A DNA stretch of 32,914 bases from Bacteroidaceae bacterium (GTDB lineage: Bacteria > Bacteroidota > Bacteroidia > Bacteroidales > Bacteroidaceae). Position numbers and translations under genes: made by a program. The DNA lies in NCBI GenBank assembly GCA_017650085.1, contig JAGCFN010000189.1, forward strand, positions 1 to 32,914, given 5' to 3'. The notes under the pieces were generated by a model. That model saw only the letters and a program-made list of their open reading frames with translations, was not told the DNA's origin and ran no database searches. Shown one piece after another: positions 25,264 to 32,404 of the stretch (positions are counted from its first letter, which is position 1; each line of letters begins with the position of its first letter).

Positions 25264-26007
25264 ATGAAATCGACACATTATATATATATAATAGGTTTGC
25301 TTTGGGGGCTCGTTTCCTGTGATAGCGGAGACATTCTGGAAAAGGTCTATACAGTTGACGAAAAGGGTTATACGGTAAAGGTGACGGCCCAAGTGAGCGG
25401 ACTCGGCGAGTGGGAAGGAACGGGCAATACGGTTGCAGTAGCGGGTTTCACGGCAGACAGCAAGTACGCCATCTTGCAAAAAGCTCTGCCCTCGAGTACA
25501 GAAGACGGCTTGCCCCTTAGCATAGTATTGTCGAACTTGAGTAGTGAGTTGCAAACTGTGGAACTCGTTTTGACAAATTCCCTCAGGAAACGCATCATCA
25601 CGCTCGCAACCATAAATATGAACGACTACAGGGACAATTCCGCTCGCGACACGATTCGTCTGGACCTGGGGCGTATCGATGTGGGGCGTTTCGGCGTTCT
25701 GCAGACTGGACTTTTCGACCGAGCTTGCATCCAATGTCACGGAGCAAGTGGCCGTTCGGCTGCAGGTCTCAACCTGACGGAGGGTAATGCTGAAGCCGCT
25801 TTGGTGAATGTCCCGAGTTCTCGAAAAGAAGGATATCTTCGTGTGGAAAGCGGTAATGCTGAGGGTTCGCTGCTTCATCTCATCCTGAACGAAGGTGGCG
25901 AGAACCTCCTTTCGCACAATCATACGGAAATCCTGAGCAGCCAATTCAAGTCGAACCTCGAGGAGGTTTCGGGCCTCATCGACAGTTGGATTGAAAACCT
26001 CCCATAG
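25264..26007 (+). CDS. Mono-heme cytochrome c lipoprotein
   Basis: The 247-residue product has a lipoprotein signal (MKSTHYIYIIGLLWGLVSC, Cys 19), a beta-rich N-terminal region of unknown type (about 25-145) and a C-terminal cytochrome c-like part with one heme motif CIQCH (C155, C158, H159) in ACIQCHGASGRSAAGLNLTEG. The later LSHNHTEIL or a methionine-free loop might supply the distal ligand; I cannot decide. The pattern after the heme motif resembles the cytochrome domains of planctomycete-type cytochrome lipoproteins. I start it at ATG 25264, 1 bp after the barrel stop, rather than at the 22-codon-longer frame inside that gene, because the signal peptide begins here. Probable electron partner of the di-heme protein. 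Confidence 0.85.
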   Translation: MKSTHYIYIIGLLWGLVSCDSGDILEKVYTVDEKGYTVKVTAQVSGLGEWEGTGNTVAVAGFTADSKYAILQKALPSSTEDGLPLSIVLSNLSSELQTVELVLTNSLRKRIITLATINMNDYRDNSARDTIRLDLGRIDVGRFGVLQTGLFDRACIQCHGASGRSAAGLNLTEGNAEAALVNVPSSRKEGYLRVESGNAEGSLLHLILNEGGENLLSHNHTEILSSQFKSNLEEVSGLIDSWIENLP

Positions 26008-26016
26008 TTAGATTGA

Positions 26017-26082
26017 AAACGTAACACTATATAATTGCCATCATAACACTATACGATTGCCAACGTAACACTATACGTTTGC
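26017..26082. repeat. Tandem array of three 22-bp units after the cytochrome operon
   Basis: Three exact-length 22-bp units (26017-26038, 26039-26060, 26061-26082) share GTAACACTATACGTTTGC or close variants. The unit resembles the 3495-3581 array: both carry a CAA(T)CGT head, ACAC, and a GTTTGC tail. The array begins 10 bp after the cytochrome stop. Its last unit contains TACGTTTG (26074-26081), a possible -7 box for the downstream Rid-like gene. Confidence 0.88.
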
Positions 26083-26145
26083 ATTTTAACTACGCCTCGT
26101 TTTCCAACACGACACAGTACAACATTAAATATCACATAACGCACC

Positions 26146-27294
26146 ATGCAATTTAAGAAAAAATACTTTGAAAAAATCGGTGCCACAATCGAACTGACGG
26201 CCTTTGCCCCGGAGAAAAAGACTGCGGAAATCCATGCGATTCTGCATGTCGAACCCAAGGGCGAGACGTTCCAGGAGCAGTTCCGACGCATCTGTCAGGC
26301 AGAGGCGCAACTGCTTGATATGGAGGACGTTAAAGGCGCTAAGCCTGTCTTCAAAAGGTACTTCCTCTCGGATGCCACCAACCAGAGGCCCTTCATGAAG
26401 CAGGACGATTCGTGCACCGTCTCGTACATTCAGCAACCGCCCCTGGACGGAAGCAAAGTCGCGGCTTGGATCTATCTGCAACGGGGGACGGAAATCCTCC
26501 CGAATGCCGACAGGCTGGGCTCTACTGCAGTCAGTCACAACGGCTACGAACACCTTTGGACGATGGGTCTGATGATAGGCGAAGGAAGCAGTTACAGCCA
26601 GACACAAACGCTCCTGGAGGACTATGAGGAACTCCTCGAAGAACACCAGATGACGCTGGAGGACAATTGCATCCGTACCTGGTTCTTCGTCAGGGACGTC
26701 GACACGCAGTATAAGGGGCTCGTCCTTTCGCGTTGGGAGAACTTCGCCCAGCATGGACTGACGCCTGAGACACACTACATTGCCTCGACTGGAATCGGTG
26801 GGAATCCGTCCGATCCGAAGGCCATCATCCAGCTCGGAAGCTATGCCCTGAAGGGTTTCAAAGCGGAGCAGCAACACTATCTCTACGCAGCATCGCACCT
26901 GAACCGCACTGCCGAGTACGGCGTGACCTTCGAGAGAGGCACGCTCCTCAAGTTTGGTGACCGTAATCACGCCATCATTTCAGGAACCGCGAGCATCAAC
27001 AACAAGGGCGAGGTGGAACATGTTGGCGATGTGGAAATGCAGACAAAACGGATGTGGGAGAACGTGGAGACGCTTCTTGCGGAAGCTGGAATGACGATGA
27101 ACGACGCTGCGCATCTGATTGTGTATCTGCGAGATGGAGCCGACTACGAAATGGTCAGCCAGATGTTCAAGAAGAAATTCCCTCACATTCCCACAGTCTT
27201 CACCCTCGCTCCTGTCTGTCGTCCGACCTGGCTCATCGAGATGGAATGCATGGCAATTCGTTCCGCAAGGAACGACAGTTTTAGCGATTTTTAA
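26146..27294 (+). CDS. Rid-superfamily / chorismatase-like protein
   Basis: A 382-residue cytoplasmic protein (no signal peptide). The C-terminal third has the YjgF/YER057c/UK114 (Rid) pattern: AIISGTASINNKGEVEHVGDVEMQTKRMWENVETLLAEAG (in pieces), MNDAAHLIVYLRD, and VFTLAPVCRPTWLIEMECMA. The whole-length arrangement, with TFERGTLL before ISGTASI and a long N-terminal Rid-like half, recalls the FkbO/Hyg5/XanB2 chorismatase group rather than the 130-residue RidA deaminases. Chorismate hydrolysis is a hypothesis only. The start ATG follows the 22-bp repeat array by 63 bp. Nothing in the surrounding genes points to a pathway. Confidence 0.8.
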   Translation: MQFKKKYFEKIGATIELTAFAPEKKTAEIHAILHVEPKGETFQEQFRRICQAEAQLLDMEDVKGAKPVFKRYFLSDATNQRPFMKQDDSCTVSYIQQPPLDGSKVAAWIYLQRGTEILPNADRLGSTAVSHNGYEHLWTMGLMIGEGSSYSQTQTLLEDYEELLEEHQMTLEDNCIRTWFFVRDVDTQYKGLVLSRWENFAQHGLTPETHYIASTGIGGNPSDPKAIIQLGSYALKGFKAEQQHYLYAASHLNRTAEYGVTFERGTLLKFGDRNHAIISGTASINNKGEVEHVGDVEMQTKRMWENVETLLAEAGMTMNDAAHLIVYLRDGADYEMVSQMFKKKFPHIPTVFTLAPVCRPTWLIEMECMAIRSARNDSFSDF

Positions 27295-27306
27295 TCGCAA
27301 AACTGC

Positions 27307-27978
27307 GGAAGTTAAAGGGGAAGTTAATAAGCTTTGCTTATGGAAGTTAAAAGGGAAGTAAACTCGCTACGCTCGCGGAAGTAAAAAAGGGAGTAAAAAA
27401 GGACAATACCAAACACGCTCGTGGAAGTAAAAAAGAACAATAGCTTTAGCCACAATTTCAAGGATCTGGAGTGCTGGCAGCAGGCGCATGAGTTTGTGAA
27501 AGCAGTCTATACTGTTACGAAACAATTCCCTGAAGATGAACTTTACGGGCTTACTTCGCAGTTTCGACGTGCTGCAGTCTCTATTGCAGCCAACATCTGC
27601 GAGGGCTATCGCAAGTTGAGCCGTGCAGACAAACTTCGCTTCCTGAACATTTCGCAAGGGTCGCTCGAAGAATGTCGCTACTATATCATACTGTCATACG
27701 ACATCGAATATATCGACAAAGCGACTCACGACAGACTAGAATACATCCTCAGCGGAACCAGTTGGAAACTCAACGGCTACGCCGAGGCCATAAGTCAAAA
27801 CAAAGGAATAACTAATGAATAAAATATATAATAGAAGTTAAAGTGGAAGTAAATTCGCTACGCTCATGGAAGTTAAAAGGGAAGTTAAAAAGGACAATAC
27901 CTTTATGCACTTGGCATCCCAAGCTATCGTCCAGCGCGAAGCGCTTAACTTCCAGCCAGCAACGCTGGTTTAACTTCC
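27307..27978. mobile_element. Repeat-bounded cassette carrying a four-helix-bundle gene (cassette 1)
   Basis: The unit GGAAGTTAAA recurs at 27307-27316, 27342-27351 and 27868-27877, and in reverse at 27969-27978. Longer arms, 27351-27410 upstream and 27841-27901 downstream, are near-identical direct repeats including TCGCTACGCTC and AAAAAAGGACAATACC or AAAAAGGACAATACC. The gene at 27421 begins within a further copy. No transposase is present. Boundaries are approximate; that this is a mobile unit is inference. Confidence 0.55.
27421..27822 (+). CDS. Four-helix-bundle protein, 23S rRNA IVS type (copy 1)
   Basis: The 133-residue product belongs to the family first seen in intervening sequences of 23S rRNA: FKDLECWQQAHEFVKAVYTVTKQFP, ELYGLTSQFRRAAVSIAANICEGYRK (the hallmark QxRRAAxSIxxNIxEG), and a helical SLEECRYYIILSYDIEYI region. 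Related to the Avd accessory protein of diversity-generating retroelements. Molecular role unknown. The start is GTG (27421) and its first codons (GTGGAAGTAAAAAAG) are themselves a copy of the flanking repeat; no ATG is available before the FKDL helix. It is free-standing here, not inside an rRNA gene. Confidence 0.88.
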   Translation: MEVKKNNSFSHNFKDLECWQQAHEFVKAVYTVTKQFPEDELYGLTSQFRRAAVSIAANICEGYRKLSRADKLRFLNISQGSLEECRYYIILSYDIEYIDKATHDRLEYILSGTSWKLNGYAEAISQNKGITNE

Positions 27979-28016
27979 ATTTTAACTCCCACTTTAACTC
28001 CATATAAAAAGATATT
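27823..28016. other. Repeat-filled gap between IVS copy 1 and ychF
   Basis: The gap contains the right direct-repeat arm of cassette 1 (27841-27901), a short unique stretch, then inverted units (TTAACTTCC near 27948, 27969-27978 and TTAACTCC to about 28001). The unique part includes the small palindromes GCGCGAAGCGC and CCAGC-GCTGG. No gene or consensus promoter for ychF is visible. Confidence 0.6.
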
Positions 28017-29114
28017 ATGAAAGCCGGCATAGTAGGATTGCCCAATGTAGGCAAATCAACCCTCTTCAACTGCCTCTCGAGCGCGAAAGCTCAGGCTGCC
28101 AATTTCCCTTTCTGCACCATCGATGCACAGCTGGGACAGGTAACGGTCCCCGACGAAAGACTGACCAAACTGGCCGAACTGGTGCACCCTGGTCGCATCG
28201 TTCCCGCAGTTTGCGACATCGTCGACATTGCCGGACTGGTGAAAGGTGCCAGCAAGGGCGAGGGCTTGGGCAATCAGTTCCTCGCCAACATCCGTGAGTG
28301 CGACGCCATCATCCATGTGCTCCGCTGCTTCGACAACGACGGAATCGTGCATGTTGACGGCAGCGTGGATCCTGTTCGCGATAAGGAAATCATCGATGCG
28401 GAACTGCAGATCAAGGACCTCGAGACCATCGAGAACCGCATCAAGAAGGTGGAGAAACAGGCTCGCGTGGGTGGCGACAAGCAGGCTAAGATTGAGCTTG
28501 ACGTCCTGCTCAAATACCAAGATGCCCTGAACAAGGGTTTGAGCGCAAGAACCGTAACCTTCGACACAGAGGATGAAATAGCGGCTTCGAACGGACTCTT
28601 CCTGCTCACGACAAAGCCTGTCCTGTATGTCTGCAACGTCGATGACGCTTCGGCTGCCACGGGAAACGCCTATACGGAAGCCGTCAAGAAAGCCATCGAG
28701 GGCGAGGATGCCGAAATGCTGATCATCTCAGCACAAACAGAGGCCGACATCGCAGAACTCGAGACTTACGAGGAAAAGCAGATGTTCCTCGAGGATCTGG
28801 GGCTTTCGGAAAGCGGTTGCAATCGCCTCATCAAAGCCATCTACCACCTGCTCACTCTGCAGACCTTCATCACGGCTGGCGAGATGGAAGTGAAGGCTTG
28901 GACTTTCCGCCGCGGTTGGAAGGCTCCGCAATGCGCTGGCGTCATTCATACGGACTTCGAGAAGGGCTTCATCCGTGCGGAAGTCATCAAGTACGAAGAC
29001 TACATAAAATACGGAAGCGAAGCCGCCGTTCGCGAAGCCGGCAAGATGAGTGTGGAGGGTAAGGACTATGTGGTGCAGGACGGTGACATCATGCATTTCC
29101 GTTTTAACGTTTGA
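28017..29114 (+). CDS. ychF: Redox-regulated ATPase YchF (Obg-like)
   Basis: Conserved P-loop NTPase (ATP-preferring member of the Obg family) that binds ribosomes and takes part in stress and translation control. The 365 residues start MKAGIVGLPNVGKST (Walker A/G1, 7-15), then NFPFCTID, the G3 segment DIVDIAGLVKGASKGEGLGN, and the C-terminal TGS-like end FEKGFIRAEVIKYEDYIKYGSEAAVREAGK with VEGKDYVVQDGDIMHFRFNV (quoted in pieces). The hydrophobic residue pattern NVGKST is standard. It lies between the two IVS-type cassettes; intact housekeeping gene. A clear promoter is not seen; the upstream gap is filled by repeats. Confidence 0.96.
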   Translation: MKAGIVGLPNVGKSTLFNCLSSAKAQAANFPFCTIDAQLGQVTVPDERLTKLAELVHPGRIVPAVCDIVDIAGLVKGASKGEGLGNQFLANIRECDAIIHVLRCFDNDGIVHVDGSVDPVRDKEIIDAELQIKDLETIENRIKKVEKQARVGGDKQAKIELDVLLKYQDALNKGLSARTVTFDTEDEIAASNGLFLLTTKPVLYVCNVDDASAATGNAYTEAVKKAIEGEDAEMLIISAQTEADIAELETYEEKQMFLEDLGLSESGCNRLIKAIYHLLTLQTFITAGEMEVKAWTFRRGWKAPQCAGVIHTDFEKGFIRAEVIKYEDYIKYGSEAAVREAGKMSVEGKDYVVQDGDIMHFRFNV

Positions 29115-29121
29115 CGTTAAA

Positions 29122-29613
29122 CGGATTAAAGATTAAAGATTAAGGATTAAGGCTGTTACCAAAAGCCCGTTATAGATGGAAGATTTCTATTATAGAAAAT
29201 TGGAGGTTTATAAGCGTGCCAAGGCTTTGTCCCATTCTGTCTGTAAACTTACCAAGACCTTTCCTGTTGACGAACGCTTTGCCTTGTGCGACCAACTACG
29301 CAGAGCTGTAATGTCAATCCCTATCAACATTGCAGAAGGCTTTGGAAGGTTCTCTGCCAAAGAAAAAGCTCACTTCATACAAATAGCCTATGGATCGCTC
29401 AATGAAGTTATGTGCGAGTTAGAGTTATCATTAGACGAGAACTATATAAACGAAGAACAACTGAAAGATTTTGAGCAACAAATAAGACCCCTTAGCAAAC
29501 AACTGTCTTCTCTGCATAAATCAATAATAGGTAACGGAGATTACAACCCCACACAATCAAGCCTTAATCCTTAATCTATAATCCAAATCTAACAAACCTT
29601 AATCTTTAATCCA
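29122..29613. mobile_element. Repeat-bounded cassette carrying a four-helix-bundle gene (cassette 2)
   Basis: AGATTAAGGATTAAGGCT at 29137-29154 recurs as its exact reverse complement at 29560-29577 (18 bp), flanked by further imperfect copies of GGATTAAAG (29123-29131; reverse 29605-29613). The enclosed gene ends inside the right arm: its last codons and stop are made of the repeat. No transposase was seen. The repeat family differs in sequence from cassette 1. Mobility is inference. Confidence 0.55.
29176..29574 (+). CDS. Four-helix-bundle protein, 23S rRNA IVS type (copy 2)
   Basis: A 132-residue relative of the gene at 27421 but clearly divergent from it: YYRKLEVYKRAKALSHSVCKLTKTFP, ALCDQLRRAVMSIPINIAEGFGR (hallmark), and FIQIAYGSLNEVMCELELSLD. 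ATG start at 29176. The final residues SSLNP and the stop TAA fall in the terminal inverted repeat at 29560-29577, so the reading frame is adapted to the repeat. Inserted between ychF and lgt, without an obvious promoter of its own; probably read from upstream or by weak promoters in the repeats. Function unknown. Confidence 0.88.
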   Translation: MEDFYYRKLEVYKRAKALSHSVCKLTKTFPVDERFALCDQLRRAVMSIPINIAEGFGRFSAKEKAHFIQIAYGSLNEVMCELELSLDENYINEEQLKDFEQQIRPLSKQLSSLHKSIIGNGDYNPTQSSLNP

Positions 29614-29630
29614 TAATCCTTAATCTGAAA

Positions 29631-30479
29631 ATGTTACATTTTCAATATATAACCTGGAACCCTGATATTGTTGCTCTCGACTTGGGCTTCTTTGCTATTC
29701 GCTGGTACTCGTTGTGCTGGGCAATTGGCCTCGTGGCGGTGTATCTGCTCATGCACAAACTCTATCGACAGCAAAAGATTAGTGAGGAACAGTTCGATCC
29801 GATGTTCGTGTATTGTTTCCTCGGCATTCTGATTGGCGCAAGACTCGGGCATTGCCTGTTCTACGAGCCTGGCTATTATCTGTCGCATCCACTCGAAATG
29901 CTGCTGCCTGTTCGCAATATCCCAGGCAAAGGTTGGACATTTACCGGCTATGAAGGCCTCGCCAGTCATGGTGGCACACTTGGCTTGATGATTGCTCTTT
30001 GGCTGTATGCCAAGCACGTGAAGCTGCGTTTCCTGCATGTCCTCGACAATGTTGCCATCGTGACACCCATTTGCGCTTGTGCGATAAGGCTCGGCAACCT
30101 GATGAACTCAGAGATAATAGGTCGCCCAACCGATGTGCCCTGGGCTTTCATCTTCGAGAAGGTGGACATGCTCCCTCGCCATCCCGGACAGCTCTACGAG
30201 GCGATTTGCTACGCCATCTTCTTCGGCATACACTGGTTCTTCTACCGTCGTTATCCGCAGAAAGTGGGCACAGGCTTCTTCTTCGGGCTCTGTCTTTTCC
30301 TGATATTCATGAGCCGAATCTTCATCGAATACACGAAGGAGAATCAGGAAGCTTTCGAGGATGGCATGCTCCTGAACATGGGGCAGTTGCTCTCCATACC
30401 CTTTGTCGTGCTTGGTCTTTACTGGATGTTCAAATCTTCAAGCGCAACTGAAAAGACAAATCGTTCTTCCAAGGGCTAA
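29631..30479 (+). CDS. lgt: Prolipoprotein diacylglyceryl transferase
   Basis: Inner-membrane enzyme that transfers diacylglyceryl from phosphatidylglycerol to the lipobox cysteine of prolipoproteins; it would modify the many lipoproteins encoded here. The 282-residue, multi-helix protein shows [53 protein letters not shown] (with the conserved His), and the signature [21 protein letters not shown], then RHPGQLYEA and [12 protein letters not shown]. Start ATG 29631 lies 17 bp after cassette 2. Its last 50 bp overlap the end of the convergent gene on the other strand (30430-30479). Confidence 0.96.
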   Translation: MLHFQYITWNPDIVALDLGFFAIRWYSLCWAIGLVAVYLLMHKLYRQQKISEEQFDPMFVYCFLGILIGARLGHCLFYEPGYYLSHPLEMLLPVRNIPGKGWTFTGYEGLASHGGTLGLMIALWLYAKHVKLRFLHVLDNVAIVTPICACAIRLGNLMNSEIIGRPTDVPWAFIFEKVDMLPRHPGQLYEAICYAIFFGIHWFFYRRYPQKVGTGFFFGLCLFLIFMSRIFIEYTKENQEAFEDGMLLNMGQLLSIPFVVLGLYWMFKSSSATEKTNRSSKG

Positions 30480-32367
30480 GAATTGCCTGCAAGCCGCTGC
30501 CTTGCTCATCTCTGTCGAAGTAGCGAACCATTCCGTATCGCCCTTCTAACATCCACTTTCCATTGTTGCTTTGCCAGCGACAAGTCAGGACTCCGAGCAC
30601 TCCATGCCCGTAATATGAGGCAGAAGAGATTGTGCTATAGAGGGCTGGTTGCTGGAGATAGATGCGACTCATATAGTCGTCGGTATGGAAATAACCAAGC
30701 TGGCCATTGAATGTCAAGTTCGGTTTGGCAAGCATAAAGCGAGCATTCTGGCTGAACAAAAAGCCGTTATTGCCTAATACACTATGGAAAGAGCCTGTTG
30801 TCTGCAAACGCCACTTGGCAGAAGGCTCGCAAGTCCATTGCAGTTTGACACGATGATGCGGCTCCATGACATCGGCATTTTCCTTCCTTTTCAATTGATA
30901 GCGAGCCAACAAAGAATGCTGACTTGAAAAGGTGTAAACGCCTTGCAGCATGAACTCCTGACCTGTGCTGCTATGCGTCATACGATAGCGCGGCCAAGGA
31001 TGGTGGAAGAAGTCGGCATAAGCGGTAAGTTGCAATCCCGTCAAAGGCTCGGCTTGCAGATGCAGGAGCACGCCACTCTCGTTCTGGGCATTACTATTTT
31101 CGGCGAGCGAACTCGCATAAAACGAGTAGTATTGGTAGGCATAAAACCTCTGAACAGCAGAGACAATGTAGTTCCGAGCAATCGTCCACGAAGCGCGATT
31201 GATGGTTGCCCAGCCATCTCCAACAGAACTGTAGGCTGTTTCGCCAGCAAACGAGAAACGATAACGCGTATAGCCATAGTTCAGTCCAATCACGCCAAAG
31301 GAACTTCCCTTCGGATAGATAGCGCGGTATTGTTGTGTGCCAGGATTAAGCGTTCGACTGAACTTCCTCCAATAGCCTGTAGCTCCCAGATGAAAACCTT
31401 TGTTATACCACTCAACATTACCACCCAAGACCGTACTTCCCACGTTCCTCTTTCGCTCCCATTCCGATTCTGTTCGATGATAGCCGCTGGTAAGAAGCGT
31501 CTGCACCTCTCCCTGATTGGTCAACGTGGCGTCCCGTTTTCGATAAGATGCAAAAGTGCTCAAGTTGATATGCTTGCCTAAAGAGAGCGTCACGGCAGCC
31601 CCTCGAAGGAAGTTCGTCTCGTCCATTCCTTTCATAGGACGAATGCCGCCTTGTGTTTTGAGTGTCGGTGTACTCTTGCTATTCCAGACATTTCCGCCAA
31701 CAACCAAACCTTCGCCAAAGCCTATACGATAATCTCCTACAATAGCTCGCTGCAAAATACCCACATCATGCAACATCGCATAAGCTCCATAGCTGTCGTA
31801 AAAGCGCTCGCCTGCATCTTTTTCCATCCGGAAACCTGCTTGGAAGTGCCGATTGTTTCCCAAGGTATAGCGGACACGATGGTAGAGTGCGTCGCCACGA
31901 TAACTGTTCTCTTGTTGCTGCCCAAGTCTATAATAAAGAGGTATGTCTAGACGCGAGGAAAAATCATTCCGCAGGTAACTGAACAGCCGTTTGTCCTCCT
32001 CTTTCTTCTCTGGCTCGGCATAGACAAACAAAGAGATGCGTCTTCGAGTCACATCGTCAATAAGCGGAACAAGCCGCAGTTCCGCCAATGTCTGCATTTG
32101 TCCATGAAGGTAGATATAAGCATGTATCTGCTCAATCTGGGCTTCAGACAAAAATGGCAACTGCAGGAAGTCCTCCACAGTTGCCGTATTGATGTTCAAA
32201 GGATGCTCGGAGAGTTCCTTCAGTTCCTGTAGATGAAGTTGCAAGTCCTCCTCTTCTGCCCGCTCCACATCGCTTGTGTATTCCTCTACGAAGTCGTCCC
32301 AATCATACTTTTGCGCAGCTAAGGAAGACGCGAAAAGCATGAAAAAGAGGAACAGAGGCAGGCGCAT
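30430..32367 (-). CDS. Helix-hairpin-helix protein with outer-membrane barrel-like C-terminus
   Basis: A 645-residue protein with a signal peptide ([18 protein letters not shown], then QKYDW). Residues about 55-90 carry a ComEA-like helix-hairpin-helix element ([25 protein letters not shown]), and a second degenerate one may follow ([19 protein letters not shown]). From about residue 130 to the end the sequence is strand-rich with aromatic pairs and ends FQLRLKI, resembling a large outer-membrane barrel. Such signal-HHH-barrel proteins are common but unassigned in Bacteroidota. DNA binding at the surface is possible but unproven. It lies 37 bp after the rhamnosidase-like gene in the same direction and overlaps lgt tail to tail by 50 bp. 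Confidence 0.82.
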   Translation of the reverse strand: MRLPLFLFFMLFASSLAAQKYDWDDFVEEYTSDVERAEEEDLQLHLQELKELSEHPLNINTATVEDFLQLPFLSEAQIEQIHAYIYLHGQMQTLAELRLVPLIDDVTRRRISLFVYAEPEKKEEDKRLFSYLRNDFSSRLDIPLYYRLGQQQENSYRGDALYHRVRYTLGNNRHFQAGFRMEKDAGERFYDSYGAYAMLHDVGILQRAIVGDYRIGFGEGLVVGGNVWNSKSTPTLKTQGGIRPMKGMDETNFLRGAAVTLSLGKHINLSTFASYRKRDATLTNQGEVQTLLTSGYHRTESEWERKRNVGSTVLGGNVEWYNKGFHLGATGYWRKFSRTLNPGTQQYRAIYPKGSSFGVIGLNYGYTRYRFSFAGETAYSSVGDGWATINRASWTIARNYIVSAVQRFYAYQYYSFYASSLAENSNAQNESGVLLHLQAEPLTGLQLTAYADFFHHPWPRYRMTHSSTGQEFMLQGVYTFSSQHSLLARYQLKRKENADVMEPHHRVKLQWTCEPSAKWRLQTTGSFHSVLGNNGFLFSQNARFMLAKPNLTFNGQLGYFHTDDYMSRIYLQQPALYSTISSASYYGHGVLGVLTCRWQSNNGKWMLEGRYGMVRYFDRDEQGSGLQAILSPWKNDLSFQLRLKI

Positions 32368-32404
32368 ATCTTCACATTATATTATAAGAAGAATGTGGTA
32401 AAGG

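Noticed and set aside
27421..29574. Diversity-generating retroelement (IVS proteins resemble Avd)
   Set aside because: No reverse transcriptase, template/variable repeat pair or C-type lectin target gene is present in the window.
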